A stretch of 64,000 nucleotides of DNA. Origin: Gigaspora margarita (Eukaryota > Glomeromycota > Glomeromycetes > Diversisporales > Gigasporaceae). Both the position numbers and the translations under genes were made by a program. Positions 42,001-52,859 of this stretch are shown piece after piece (the stretch's first letter is position 1; each line of letters starts with the position of its first letter). Where the stretch lies: contig WTPW01000147.1 in the NCBI GenBank assembly GCA_009809945.1, positions 506,976 through 570,975 of the forward strand. Reading direction: 5' to 3'. The notes beneath the pieces were generated by a model. The model was not told where the DNA came from, ran no database searches, and saw only the letters and a list, made by a program, of their open reading frames with translations.

Positions 42001-43133
42001 TTAATCAAGAATTCGAAATTGCAACAATGTTTTTAGCTGATTATTTTTTTATAATAGGAAAATTAATACGTATATTTCAATCAGATTATATCTCATTTGT
42101 TGATATTCAACGACATGTTACTATGACAATTGATGCAATTCAGGCTCAATTTATTGGTAATAATAAGGTTTTACCTACTTATGGATCAAATTTACTTGAG
42201 TAAATTACAAATAATAATTTGAGCATTGATGAACTTCCAATATTTATTTCCGATTTTGCTCAAGCAACTATAGAGTGTCTTGATAATCGAATGTATTAGG
42301 AATATTTGACCCAGAACAATTACCGAAATTAGATAGTGATCTAGCTAATTATGGTAATGAAATGATTAAAATTCTTGGTAATTTTTATGGAATTTCAAAA
42401 ACGATTAATGGTAAAGAATTTAAACCATTACTTAATAATAGAACGTTAATTAATGAATGGGGAATAGTTAAATTTTTTCTTAAAAATTATCGATCGATTA
42501 AATTTGTTGATGCATAGAATCTTATTTTTTCAAAAACTTCTTTTCTTTATGATTTTCCTGCTACCTCAACTTTAATACAAATTGCTTTAATTATTCCTGT
42601 TACAAATGCTGCTGTTGAAAGAGTTTTTTCTCGACAAAATCTTATAAAAACTCGTCTTCGTAACCAAATGAATATTAATACACTTAATGATTATTTGATG
42701 ATAGCTTTAAATGGTCCACCTATTGAATTATTTGATTTTGAAAAGGCTTTTGATTATTGGTATTTAAAAGAGCGTAAAATTTAAATTTAGACTAAAAATT
42801 AAAATTCTTAGATTAAGAATTAATTTTATTTTAAATTTTAAAAGAATATAATTCAAACCATTTTTAAAATAACACAATCCTGACAAAGTAAGCAATAGCA
42901 TTAGCTATAATGGCAGCTAATTTAGTTAGTACAATATTTTTTTGAAAAACAAATTTAGAAAATCATAAATAACCTAAGCTTTTAGCTTCTAGTTTTAGTG
43001 TTTATATAATATATATTTTAAACTCAATAAAATAAAGATTTATATTTTTAAATATTAAAAAATATTCCGCACATTAAATTTAAATTTATGTGCGCTTCAC
43101 GCACATAATTTCAAATCCAAATTTTTTACACTG
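39018..43133 (+). mobile_element. hAT transposon, 4.1 kb, with intact ends and dead transposase
   Basis: Ends CAGTGAAAAAAATTAGAT and, on the other strand, CAGTGTAAAAAATTTGGAT, both leading into GTGCG-rich subterminal repeats. The TSD is ATCAGTAA (39010-39017) and ATCGGTAA (43134-43141), 7 of 8 identical. The left third contains a tandem duplication of about 97 bp (39186-39350) and an insertion of about 0.9 kb (39350-40250) related to the insertion in LINE-I. The transposase occupies the right half. Confidence 0.9.
40750..42784 (+). pseudogene. hAT transposase with BED-like zinc finger
   Basis: Starts MDKFIIRQSSKTSYQ; TTWDPNLSKVYSWLKKSED then VFCTWCRAAKKVNQF give a CxxC zinc-finger half, with RHLATVDHQ-like residues in a shifted frame completing it. 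Catalytic regions: WSILIDESTSF (first Asp, about 41413), THFGSDGASTMLGQRTGVA (second Asp), HCIVHRLHLASQDA, TRWLSFSNV, then the C-terminal dimerisation block IIPVTNAAVERVFSRQNLI and RNQMNINTLNDYLMIALNG (Glu in VERVF). The longest intact piece is 41502-42203, 233 residues. Frame changes near 41000 and 42295 and stops at about 41307, 41328, 41492, 42201 and 42516 kill it. The total of about 680 residues fits hAT. The enzyme would cut and paste elements with CAGTG ends. Confidence 0.88.
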
Positions 43134-43211
43134 ATCGGTAAGCCTATATATAACTGAAATTGACTATAAACACAAATATATAATAATATCTAACGGCCAA
43201 TTTTTTTATTT

Positions 43212-43700
43212 AGGGTCAGAATTATGCTATGTAGATCTATGTCAGAGTGCTTCAAATCATGGTCAGCTGGATCGGAATTGATCAATTTCACTCCAAGATT
43301 ATAAAAAATTTTACTAATAAATCATATCCATTTATTAATAAATAAAAAATCACCCAGCTGATAATTTTGCTATAGAACCTGCTAACAACAGGGTTGTCCC
43401 CAAATTTTCAGGTTGGATGCGTCAGATCTAGGTCAGCATTTAGCCCTACTTGTTAGCAGGTTCTATAGTAAAATTATCAGCTGGGCATTTTTTACTTAAT
43501 GAATGGATATGATTTATTAGTAAAATTTTTTATGATCTTGGGCAAAATTGATCAATTCTGATCTAGCCGACCATGATTCCGATGTACTCCGACGTATCCT
43601 GACCCAGAATTTTGGGACTCCCCTGTATGAGTTGCTAACAACTAAGTTAAATATTGATCTAGATCTGACGTATTCGATTCAGAAATTTGGGGATAGCCCT
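43212..43700. mobile_element. Interleaved inverted repeats, about 490 bp
   Basis: Arm A (43212-43390) and its inverse (43458-43606) share GATCGGAATTGATCAATT, CATATCCATT, ACCCAGCTGATAATTTTGCT, ATAGAACCTGCTAAC. A second motif B, AGGGTTGTCCCCAAATTTTC then GTCAGATCTAG, lies between the arms, with its inverse after arm A' (43640-43700: GATCTAGATCTGACGTATTC, AATTTGGGGATAGCCCTT). The order A-B-A'-B' is unusual for a simple MITE and suggests nesting. Confidence 0.65.
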
Positions 43701-43969
43701 TAAAAATTAGGCCTACCAAACTGATGTTGATCAAATTTTGAAATTTCTATAAATAAGTGCATAAAAAAAATTTTTTTTTTAGTGATTAAAAAATTTTCTA
43801 ACAATGGAAAATATACTGTACGCAAATAAAAATAATTTTGCTTTTTTCAAAATAGCACTATTCTGTTTCTAATAGAATTAAAAAAACCTGATTAAAAACA
43901 CTTCCAACAGTAGGTCTGGCACCATGCACCTGGTTATGAATATATAAACAATGATTATCATTGATGATC

Positions 43970-44900
43970 ATTAATCTTTTTTTTTTCTTTTTGCTTATTA
44001 TAACTTTATATATTTGGCTACTTTTTTTTTTGCTATCACTATAGTTGAAGTAACACTAGTGAATCGAGCCATCATCATTGTATCTAGAGTGTGAAGTTTG
44101 TTGCGTTGTCTTGCTGGCTATTTTGGATTTTTGTCACTTAGTTGGACATTCTGGTTCAGGAATTCAGGATGTCATTTCAGATTTTGAACATGTATACTAA
44201 CACTTCTTTTTTCAATGGTGTCTTCTACTTTTCGTTTTAGTTTTTGGGGGTACTCAGGGAAGTGTGATTTCTTTAACATTTTGGTTCAGGAATCAGATTT
44301 ATGGGCTTTGTCACTTCGAATTTTGAAAGCATTTGCTAACACTTTATTTTTTTTAGATAATTTCAAGGGCATCTTGGGTATTTAGAGAAATATAATTTTT
44401 TTATTACTTTAGTCTGTGGATGCATTTGCAGTAGCTAACATTTTTTTTTAGGTATTAAACGTAGTTAGGCTGTTTTTTTTGTAACTCTTTCGGGTATTAA
44501 AGGGCATGTCTCTATTTTTTTTTGTTGTTTTGGCTTTTTTTATTAACTAGTACTTTTCTTTCCTTTAATTGTCATGTATAAAAATACTCTCGTTGCTAGT
44601 ATTATTGTTATTGGAGCAGTAATCATTACTATTGAAGTTGCGAATGACATCATCGTTGTGATCACTATGGTTGGTATTGTCATTGTTGAAGTAGCCTTGG
44701 ATTTTATCACCTTCGCTGTCATTTGTAGTTTTTTGCATACTACATTTGTAGTCGTTATAGTTTATATAATAGATCTTCTTGAGTGTGATGTCTATTGTTT
44801 GGGTTTCATCACTAGTGTGCTTTAATGTTGTGGTTGTAAAACTTCATTATATGACATTTCTAGGATTCAGTTGTTAGGGTTATTAGATTGAGTAGTATTT
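43970..44900 (+). repeat. T-rich region with imperfect direct repeats
   Basis: Two units share ACATTCTGGTTCAGGAAT, GTCA.TTC.GATTTTGAA and GCTAACACTT, then ATTGTTATTGGAGCAG-type ATT/GTT repetition. The 83-residue frame at 44574-44825 is hydrophobic throughout because of this repetition and I do not regard it as a gene. Confidence 0.5.
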
Positions 44901-45486
44901 GTTGTATATATTGTGCAAGTGTAATAAAAATTCTTATTAATCGCTACAAATCGTATTATATTTATATAATGTATAATATAGTAAAAACTGAATTATATCT
45001 GGTTTCTTTTATAATATGTATCCGATATGTATCTGGTTTCTTTGTAATATAAAGAAAAATCTAATTTATTTAAGCAACCAATTGGGTAACTGATATGAAT
45101 ATGATTTGAATTGTATATACTAGCGAATGGTACCCTATCTGCGCCAAAGATCTGTTTATAATCAGAGACAAATCAGATATTTTTAGGCAAAATTTACCGG
45201 TAAACTTGCATATCCCTATAATACAAATATAGACCTACTGGAAAACCTATAGTTTACTGGTATAAATTCATTTGACCTGTGTGCTCTGTGGCACATGTAG
45301 CCAATCATTTGCCAAATTAACTGTATTCAACAATTGTCTAATAATAGTGTTATCTAGCAATTTATGATCATGATTGGTAGAGAGTCGCCTGCTGAGTTTT
45401 AATTTGAATAAACATGATTACATAATAACATATAAAAAAATAGAGTAAGAAATTTTTTCATGATCATATGAGTTTGTTAGATAATT

Positions 45487-45575
45487 ATTGATATTGGGAT
45501 CCTGTAATTGGAATTTAATAATTTTGAGCAAATTATTCAAAACAGGCTAGTGGGTTAATAGTTATTTAATAATAA
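45487..45575 (-). repeat. Dispersed core repeat (minus orientation)
   Basis: GATATTGGGATCCTGTAATT, TAATAATTTTGAGCAAATT, CAAAACAGGCTAGTGGGTTA, ATAGTTATTTAAT. It abuts the foldback element beginning at 45588; another minus-oriented copy begins soon after its other end (46480). Confidence 0.75.
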
Positions 45576-45587
45576 AGAAATTTACTT

Positions 45588-46441
45588 AATTGATAATCTA
45601 CTTGTCAACTAGAGAGTGACAAAATGTGGCATGCTTCCATCTGAAATATTTTTTTTATTAAGTTAATGATATATGTTCACAATTGAAAGTTGTAGAGCTT
45701 GTTAAAATGCATCTAATAGTAGTTAGATCATCCAAATCAGCTTAGTAGATGGTAAGATATTGTTGAAAATAATTGTCTGGCTATATAAAATCACATGATG
45801 CAGATTACATATGAAAATCACTATAGGCGAAATGTGGCATGCTTCTATTTAAAGTTTTTTTTCTTACTAAATTAATGATACATGTCCACTAATTAAAAGT
45901 TGTAGAGCTTATCAAGACACATCTAATAGTAGTTAGAGCATCCAAATTAGCCTAGTGGATGGTGAGATATTATTGAAAATGATTGGCTGACTATATAAAA
46001 TCTTTATATAAACAATATTTGTTTACATAGAGATTTTATAGTGGCCAATCATTTTCAACAATATCTTGCCATTTACTAGGCTGATTTGGATGATCTAACC
46101 ACTGTTAGATGTGTATTGACAAGCTCTACAACTTTCAATTAGTGAACATGTATTATTAACTTAGTAAGAAAAAAATTTTAGATGGAAGCACGCCACATTT
46201 TGCCTATAGTAATTTTCATATATAATCTGCATCACAGAATTTTATATAGTTGGGCATTCATTTTTAACAATATCTTGCTATCTACTAGGCCAATTTGGAT
46301 AATCTAATCACTGTTAGATGCATCTCAACGAGCTCTACAGCTTTCAATTAGTGGACATGTATTATTAATTTAATGTGAAAAATTTTTAGATGGAAGTTGC
46401 CACATTTCATTACTCTCTAGTTGACAGGTGGATTATTAATT
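45588..46441. mobile_element. Foldback element with two direct units per arm
   Basis: Ends AATTGATAATCTACTTGTCA and, on the other strand, AATTAATAATCCACCTGTCA, then ACTAGAGAGT. Each arm has two tandem units of about 200 bp (starts near 45610 and 45830; inverses at 46020-46215 and 46230-46430). Every unit contains AATGTGGCATGCTTC, AAAGTTGTAGAGCTT, CATCCAAAT.AGC and GATGGTAAGATATTGTTGAA. Centre near 46015. 854 bp, no coding. Confidence 0.8.
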
Positions 46442-46479
46442 AAAATCACTATTAACATTACACAAAGTTGAACAATCTT

Positions 46480-47035
46480 GGGATCCTGTGATTGGATTTT
46501 AACAATTTTGAGCTTGTTAGAATTGTCTCATTAAGATGAGCATTTTGTTAGTTAAATCATTCAAAAATATCAGTGAATAAAAGTTATTATCAACTCCAGA
46601 AATTGGGTCAATTTATATATAGTAAATATTTTAAAAAAAGTCATTATTAATAAATTTTTTATTTTATCAATAATATAATTAAACTAATTTTTATTTTTAT
46701 AAATCTGATTAGTTAAAAAATATATTAAATTAAAAAAATTAAAAATTAAATTACAAGAAAAATTTTGAGTCATTGCTATTCAATATGCAAATCTTTTTGT
46801 ACTAGACTATACAGGATTATGAAATCACTACGGTTTTAATATTTTAATAAAAATTAGATTAGTTAAACTAATTTATTTTTATCAAAATAATAATAAAACC
46901 TTAATGTCTTCATGATTCTGTAATGGGATTTTAGCAAGTTTGGGCTTGTTGGAATTACCTTTTCAAAGTAGTTATTTTGGTAGTAAAATTATCAAAAATG
47001 AACTGGTCTATCAAAGTTATTATTATTTTATATTA
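46480..47035 (-). repeat. Two dispersed core repeats in direct order (minus orientation)
   Basis: 46480-46605: CTTGGGATCCTGTGATTGGA, GAGCTTGTTAGAATTGTCTC, GTTAGTTAAATCATTCAAAA, ATAAAAGTTATT. 46910-47035: CATGATTCTGTAATGGGATT, GGGCTTGTTGGAATTACC, AAATTATCAAAAATGAACTG, TATCAAAGTTATTATT. Between them is AT-rich sequence with no features. Confidence 0.72.
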
Positions 47036-47419
47036 ATTTTAAAAATTGTGTTGTGCAGCTTATTTTGATTAGGCAATAATATCTTGAGAAGTACATTGCA
47101 GAACACCATAATTCAATACTTTTTTATATGTATTTTACTAAAATTAATATAACTTAAATATAAAAATTTTTTTAATAAAATTTTTAACCAATTTGTAGCT
47201 TTAAGTCTAAACTACAATTTGGTTAGAAAAGATTTTTGTTTTATTTTAACTTTAAAAAGTTATATCGATTTAAAGTTTACTAAGAAAATGAAAATTTAGT
47301 ATTTAATATATAAAAAAAAGAAACTTAAATGTGATTGTTGATCAATCACAATTGATTCTATTATATTAGCCAATCAGAATCGAGTATTTATTTTAAAATT
47401 TGGCACAGGGTGTTGGTTT

Positions 47420-47560
47420 ATACTGTCTCATACTGTATCAATCAGAATCATATAATTTTAGTACTATTTAATGTATCTTGTTGAGACAAATTAAATTGTA
47501 CCAAAATTACATAATTCTAATTAATGGTTTACAAGGTATTGCTATACACTGCAATACTTC
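47420..47560. repeat. Dispersed palindrome family TTGGTACCAAT (copy)
   Basis: A palindromic module of about 130 bp centred on TTGTTGAGACAAATTAAATT, with ATAATTTTAGTACTATTTAA and its inverse AATTGTACCAAAATTACATA. Relatives: 25490-25545 (half), 25780-25905 and 48640-48780. Confidence 0.6.
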
Positions 47561-47569
47561 TATTGACAT

Positions 47570-48612
47570 AATATTTAGGAAATATAAATTTGCCATACTT
47601 GTGACATGTCGTGCCTGTAATTCTAACCAATCAAATCATACGATTATGTAAACAAAAAATTTTATTTTATAAAAATTAAAATTTTACTTAATAAAGTGTA
47701 AAATATATATAAAATAGCATATCGTATAACATAAAATTTTATTTTGAGCAACTTTTTCTAAAATAAAAAGATAGATTGTCTTAGTAAAAAAATAGTTTAT
47801 AAGAAAAAACAAAAATTTTCATATTAGTACATATAAACCTTTTTTTTACTAATTTAATTTATTTTATTTTGTATTATATATAAAATTTTATACTAAACAA
47901 CTTTTCTATAATATAAAGATAAATTGTTTTAGTAAAAAAATTTATATGTGCTAATATTGAAAATTTTTGTTTTTTTTTATAAAATGTTTTTTACTTATCT
48001 TTATATTTTAGAAAAAGTTGTTTAAAATAAAATTTTACACTATATAATTTGTTATTGCTTACTTATTTTTATATTTTACTAAGTAAAATTTTTAATTTTT
48101 TAAAAAAATTTTTTTCTACAAAATTATACAATTTGATTGGTCAGAATCACAGGTAGGGTCCAGAAAAAAAAGCCCGGTTTATTTTTGAATTTTTGAAGCT
48201 TATAAAAACAATATTACACAAATGGTGCTTAAGCTGAAATTAGTATATATAATTAGTATAATAAACTCGCTTTTACCAAATGGGCTGCATTTATATCTCT
48301 CACGTGCCTGCCGCCAGTAGCAAGTCTTCAAAGTCAGATGAAACGGGCTGGGTCAGGCTGGGCCTAGGCCTGACTCACCTGACTTTGAAGGCTTGCTACT
48401 GGTAGCAGACTCATGAGAAATACAAATGGATCCCACTTGTTGAAAGTGAATTTATCATACTAATTATATATACTAACTTCGGTTTAAGTACCAATTGTGT
48501 AACATTGATTTCATAGCCTTCAAAAATTCTGGGTTATTTCAGGCTTTTTTCTCCGGACCCTAATCACAGAGTGTGATATGTCATGAATGTGACAAATTTA
48601 TATTCTCTAATA
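47570..48612. mobile_element. Foldback element with long inverted ends, split by a MITE
   Basis: Left end ATTTAGGAAATATAAATTTG, TTCTAACCAATCAAATCA; right end on the other strand ATTAGAGAATATAAATTTGT, TTCTGACCAATCAAATTGTA. Inner arms hold TTACTAAG/TTTTATA repeats found also at 16.2-16.7 kb. The MITE 48154-48562 interrupts the right arm. Confidence 0.72.
48154..48562. mobile_element. hAT-type palindromic MITE with GC-rich core
   Basis: TSD ATCACAGG (48146-48153) and ATCACAGA (48563-48570). Ends TAGGGTCCAGAAAAAAAAGC and, on the other strand, TAGGGTCCGGAGAAAAAAGC. The arms pair over nearly the whole 409 bp. The centre (about 48300-48420) is markedly GC-rich for this window (GGGCTGGGTCAGGCTGGGCC). 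Confidence 0.85.
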
Positions 48613-48639
48613 TCTATATCTATTTTAAATAGTACTTTA

Positions 48640-48780
48640 GGAGTAATATATTGTAATTACTTATTAGAATTCTATAAGTTTGGTACCAATCAATTCAGCT
48701 CACTAAGACAAATTAATTGATACCAAAATCGTAGAATTCAGATTGTAGAATAGATTACAAGATATTAGTAGTGTATCATA
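48640..48780. repeat. Dispersed palindrome family TTGGTACCAAT (copy)
   Basis: AAGTTTGGTACCAATCAATT, CTAAGACAAATTAATTGATA, CCAAAATCGTAGAATTC. Symmetrical about 48712. Confidence 0.6.
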
Positions 48781-49184
48781 ATACCCATATCCATATATAA
48801 TAAACTTTAATGAAAATATAATTGAGTATTTATATTTGTATACAGTATATATGTACCCAGGCAATATAAAAACAACCAATATCTTAAAATTTTGACTATG
48901 TAATGATCTTTTAGGACCCTGAACATCTCTCATATAGGTCATAACTGATTTGCATGAATTTAGAAGTTTTTGTTAGAGTAGAGACATTTATCAGGTGATT
49001 TTCACCTCTTAAGAGGGTACCCCCTCCCCCACCTGATACCAAAATTAGCCAATCAAATTCAAGCAAATAATATATGCTGACTGAACCCAAATCAGACTTT
49101 AGTCAAGTCTAAGTTTGGTTCAGATTTAGTCCGAAGTCTGCAGACTAATCTGAATCTGAATATGTTTATATATATTTTTTGGTG

Positions 49185-51745
49185 AAGTTAGAATTAATTA
49201 GTAAAATTCTGTGAATCATAAGATTTTATAGAATTTTATTAATAAAATTCTATAAAATCTTATAATTCACAAATTTTTATTAATTAAGTCTAACTTTATG
49301 CACTAGGTAAACTTATTTCACATCCAAAACATACATCAAATTGGCAGAAATGTTTTTATCTTACTTGAAATTTAGATATTAGATGCATGGTTTTTGATTT
49401 TTGATCAAAAAAGTCAAATTTAAGCTTCTTTTCTCCAATTTTAAGTAAAATAAAAACAATTCTGCTGATTTAATATATTTTTAGGTGCTGAATAAGTTTA
49501 CTTAGTGCATTAAGTTAGGCCACTCCAAATTGATTCTTCATTTAACATAATATAAATATTTTGCTAGAGGGGGGGTAAAAAATCAACACCAACCCAAAAA
49601 ATACAGCAATTCTATTGGCTGTACAAAATATAAAAATTTCAAAAGCTAATACTGCAATTTGATTGGTTAAACTAGTGTTTTTTTTATGTCTAAAATTTTA
49701 AAAACTAGAGGGGGGTTATGTTAAACGAAGAATCAAATTGGTATGGCCTTATAATTAAATAGTGAAATCTTGTAAATCATAAGATTTTATAGAATTTTAT
49801 TAATAAAATTCTATAAAATCTTATAATTCACAAATTTTTATTAATTAACACTAACTTTATGCACTAACTAAACTTGTTCAGCATCTAAAAATACATCAAA
49901 TCGGTATAATTATTTTTACCTTACTTGAAATTTAGAGAATAGATGCATAATTTTGGATTTTTGATCAAAAAAGTCAAATTTAAGCATCTTATTTCCAAAT
50001 TTCAAGTAAAATAAAAACTATACTGTCGATTTAATGTATTTTTAGGTGCTGAACAAGTTTACTTAGTGCATTAAATTAGAATTAATTTGTAAAATTTTGT
50101 GAATAATAAGATTTTGTAGAATTTTATTAAGAAATTTCTATAAAATCTTATGATTCACAAATTTTACTAATTAATTCTAAATCAATGCACTAAGTAAATT
50201 TGATCAGCACCTAAAAATATATTAAACTGACAGTATAGTTTTTATTTTACTTGAAATATGGAGAAAAGTTGCTTAAATTTGCTTTTTTGATCAAAAATCC
50301 AAAACTATGCATCTATTCTCTAAATTTAAAGTAAAGTAAAAATGATTATGCCGATTTGATGTATTTTTAGATGCTGAACAAGTTTACTTAGTGCATAAAG
50401 TCAGTGTTAATTAATAAAAACTTGCGAATTATAAGATTTTATAGAATTTTATTAATAAAATTCTATAAAATCTTATGATTCACAAAATTTTTACTAATTA
50501 ATTCTAATTTAATGCACTAAGTAAACTTGATTAGTACCTAAAAATACATTAAATCAACAGTGTAGTTTTTATTTCACTTGAAATTTGGAGAAAAGATGCT
50601 TAAATTTGACTTTTTTGATCAAAAATCCAAAATTATGCATCTATTCTCTAAATTCAAGTAAAATAAAAACAATTATGCCGATTTGATATATTATTAGATG
50701 CTAAACAAGTTTACTTAGTGCATAAAGTTAGGATTAATTAATAAAAATTTGTGAATTATAAGATTTTATAGAATTTTATTAATAAAATTCTATAAAATCC
50801 TATAATTCATGAAATTTTACAAATTAATTCTAACTTCATGCACTAAGTAAACTTGTGCAGCACCAAAAAATACATATAAATATATTCGGACTCAGACCAG
50901 CCTGCAGACTTTGGAATAGACCCGAAATGAACCATAATTGAGTCTGAGTCTGATTAAGCAATTTCTTAATCCAAATTAGCAATTTTGATTGGCTAATAAT
51001 ACTATATTATATAGCACCTGACAATCCCTCTGACCCCCTTCCCTAAACAATCAGGTGATAAATGTCTCTACCCTTACCCCTAAAATTAATTCAATTTACT
51101 AAAAGTTGAATTATTATATATAAATTTTATAGTAATTAATTAATTCTAACTTTATGCACTAAGTAAACTTGTTCAGCATTTAAAAATACATCAAATTGGC
51201 AGAATTGTTTTTATTTTACTTGAAATTTGGAGAATAGATGCATAATTTTGGATTTTTGGTCAAAAAAGTCAAATTTAAGCATCTTTTCTTCAAATTTTAA
51301 AATAAAAACAATACTTCTAATTTGATGTACTTTTAGATGCTAAACAAGTTTACTAAGTTTATTAAATTAGAATTAGTTAGTGAAATTTTGTAAATTATAA
51401 GATTTTATAGAATTTTATTAATAAAATTCTATAAAATCTTAAAATTCACAAAATTTTATTAACTAATACTAACTTAATGCACTAAGTAAACTTGTTCAGC
51501 AATAAAAAGTATATCAAATCGAAAGAATTGTTTTTATTTTACTAAAAATTGAAGAAAAGATGCCTAAATTCGACTCTTTGATCAAAAATCCAAAATTATG
51601 CATCTATTCTTCAATTTAAGTAAAATAAAAATAATTCTGCTAATTTGATATATTTTTAAATGCTGAACAAGTTTACTTAGTGCATAAAGTTAGAATTAAT
51701 TAATAAAAATTTGTGATCATAAGATTTTATAGAATTTTATTAATA
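49185..51745. repeat. Array of alternating palindromes, period about 330 bp
   Basis: Palindrome P (about 100 bp, centred on GAATTTTATTAATAAAATTC with ATAAGATTTTATA arms) alternates with palindrome Q (about 240 bp, with TGCACTAAGTAAACTTG, TAAAAATACATCAAATCGGC and TTTTTGATCAAAAAAGTCAA near its centre). P occurs near 49195, 49770, 50075, 50405, 50735, 51375 and 51700, and resumes at 52860 after an insertion. The first P-to-P gap is longer because of the 231-bp MITE at 49518-49748. Confidence 0.85.
49518..49748. mobile_element. Tourist-like MITE, TTA target site
   Basis: Ends GGCCACTCCAAATTGATTCT and, on the other strand, GGCCATACCAATTTGATTCT. Flanked by TTA (49515-49517, 49749-49751), as for PIF/Harbinger. 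231 bp, with a GGGGGGG tract and no coding. Confidence 0.78.
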
Positions 51746-52859
51746 TAATAACAGCAACTCTTTTCGACGATCACTTGGACCAAATTTTTAACAGAAGAAA
51801 ACAAGAAGTTTTTTGCTGGAGCGTTGATAGTATTGCAGGACCTACAGTTTTTACAAAGATCAACTTTACTCTGGGGGACTCCTTTGTTATATTCAGCATG
51901 CAAGCCAGAAGCAATGTTAGAAGAACGAGTGAAACAGCAGGTGGCGCTTTAGTAAACACGAAATTTTGGTGAAGTACAAAAAATTCTTCGTCGACGAAGT
52001 AACCTGCGAAAAATAAAGGAGAACAGCAAAAAAATGAGTTTTCTGACCATACACTCCTGTAAATTTTCTACAGGTGGTTCCTTTTTTTTACTTCTCTCGC
52101 TCTCTTGCCGTCTTCCCAAAATTTTTGACAAAAAGTGGCGATTTGGTTTACTCCCATCAGAAGATCAGCATTGTTTACATTTTCAAATTTGGATGGACCC
52201 AGTAGAATGCGATCATGTGATGTGTCTGTTTACAGATGCAGTTCTGGTGCTACTTTATATGACACTGCTACATCTGACAGTCAAGGGATATCCAAGGTTG
52301 GACGTTTGGTCAGAAGCTGATATAAATTAAGACATAGTTTTAAAATAGAGATATACAATAGTCACATTTGTTATATAATTTTTACTAAACCTGACACGGG
52401 TTATAATAGTGTATTTTCCTTTTGTTTTTTTTGGTTTGTCTTTTTTTTTGTTAGACTAGCCTTCGTGTTATACCTTGTAGTTTTTTTTCTTTTTTGTTTT
52501 CCCTTCCATTTTTCGTTATATTTGTTTTCTTTTTTTTTCTGTTTCTCATTTTCTTGGCTTGTATTCTTTTTTCTTTACCCCTCTTCTTATTTTGTTCTTA
52601 TTAAATTCCTTGTTACATAAAGGAATACGAAGGAGAGAAGAAGCCATTTTGGTGTGGCACTTAGGCTAGTTTAATATAGCCTCTAGTTTTTAGATTATTC
52701 TTCAAATTAGTGCAGTAGGTTGCATTTGGGCACCATCTAAGGGTGGCAGCCGGGTGATGTCAGGCTTGCAAATTAGGAGTAAACAGAGTATGTTATTGTA
52801 GCGATATACTTAATATCTTAATAAAGTACTGGCGAAACTGCCTAAGTGAAAAAAAAAAA
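51746..52859 (+). mobile_element. Non-autonomous retroposon with the LINE-I 3' tail
   Basis: TSD AGAATTTTATTAATA (51731-51745, 52860-52874), 15 bp, in the middle of a P palindrome; poly(A) at the 3' end. The last 150 bp match the LINE-I 3' end: GTGCAG(T/C)AGGTTGCA, GG(T/C)GGC..CC.GGTGATG, CTTAATAAAGTA.T.GCG.AA then CTGC. The 5' portion has no LINE-I homology that I can see. Its frames (51775-51972; 52034-52330 with KWRFGLLPSEDQHCLHFQI and WMDPVECDHVMCLFTDA) match no family I recognise. About 52400-52610 is T-rich. Composition is more GC-rich than the flanks. Confidence 0.78.

Noticed and set aside
44574-44825. 83-residue hydrophobic protein
   Set aside because: Arises from ATT/GTT-rich repetition; no start context, domain or neighbouring gene structure supports it.
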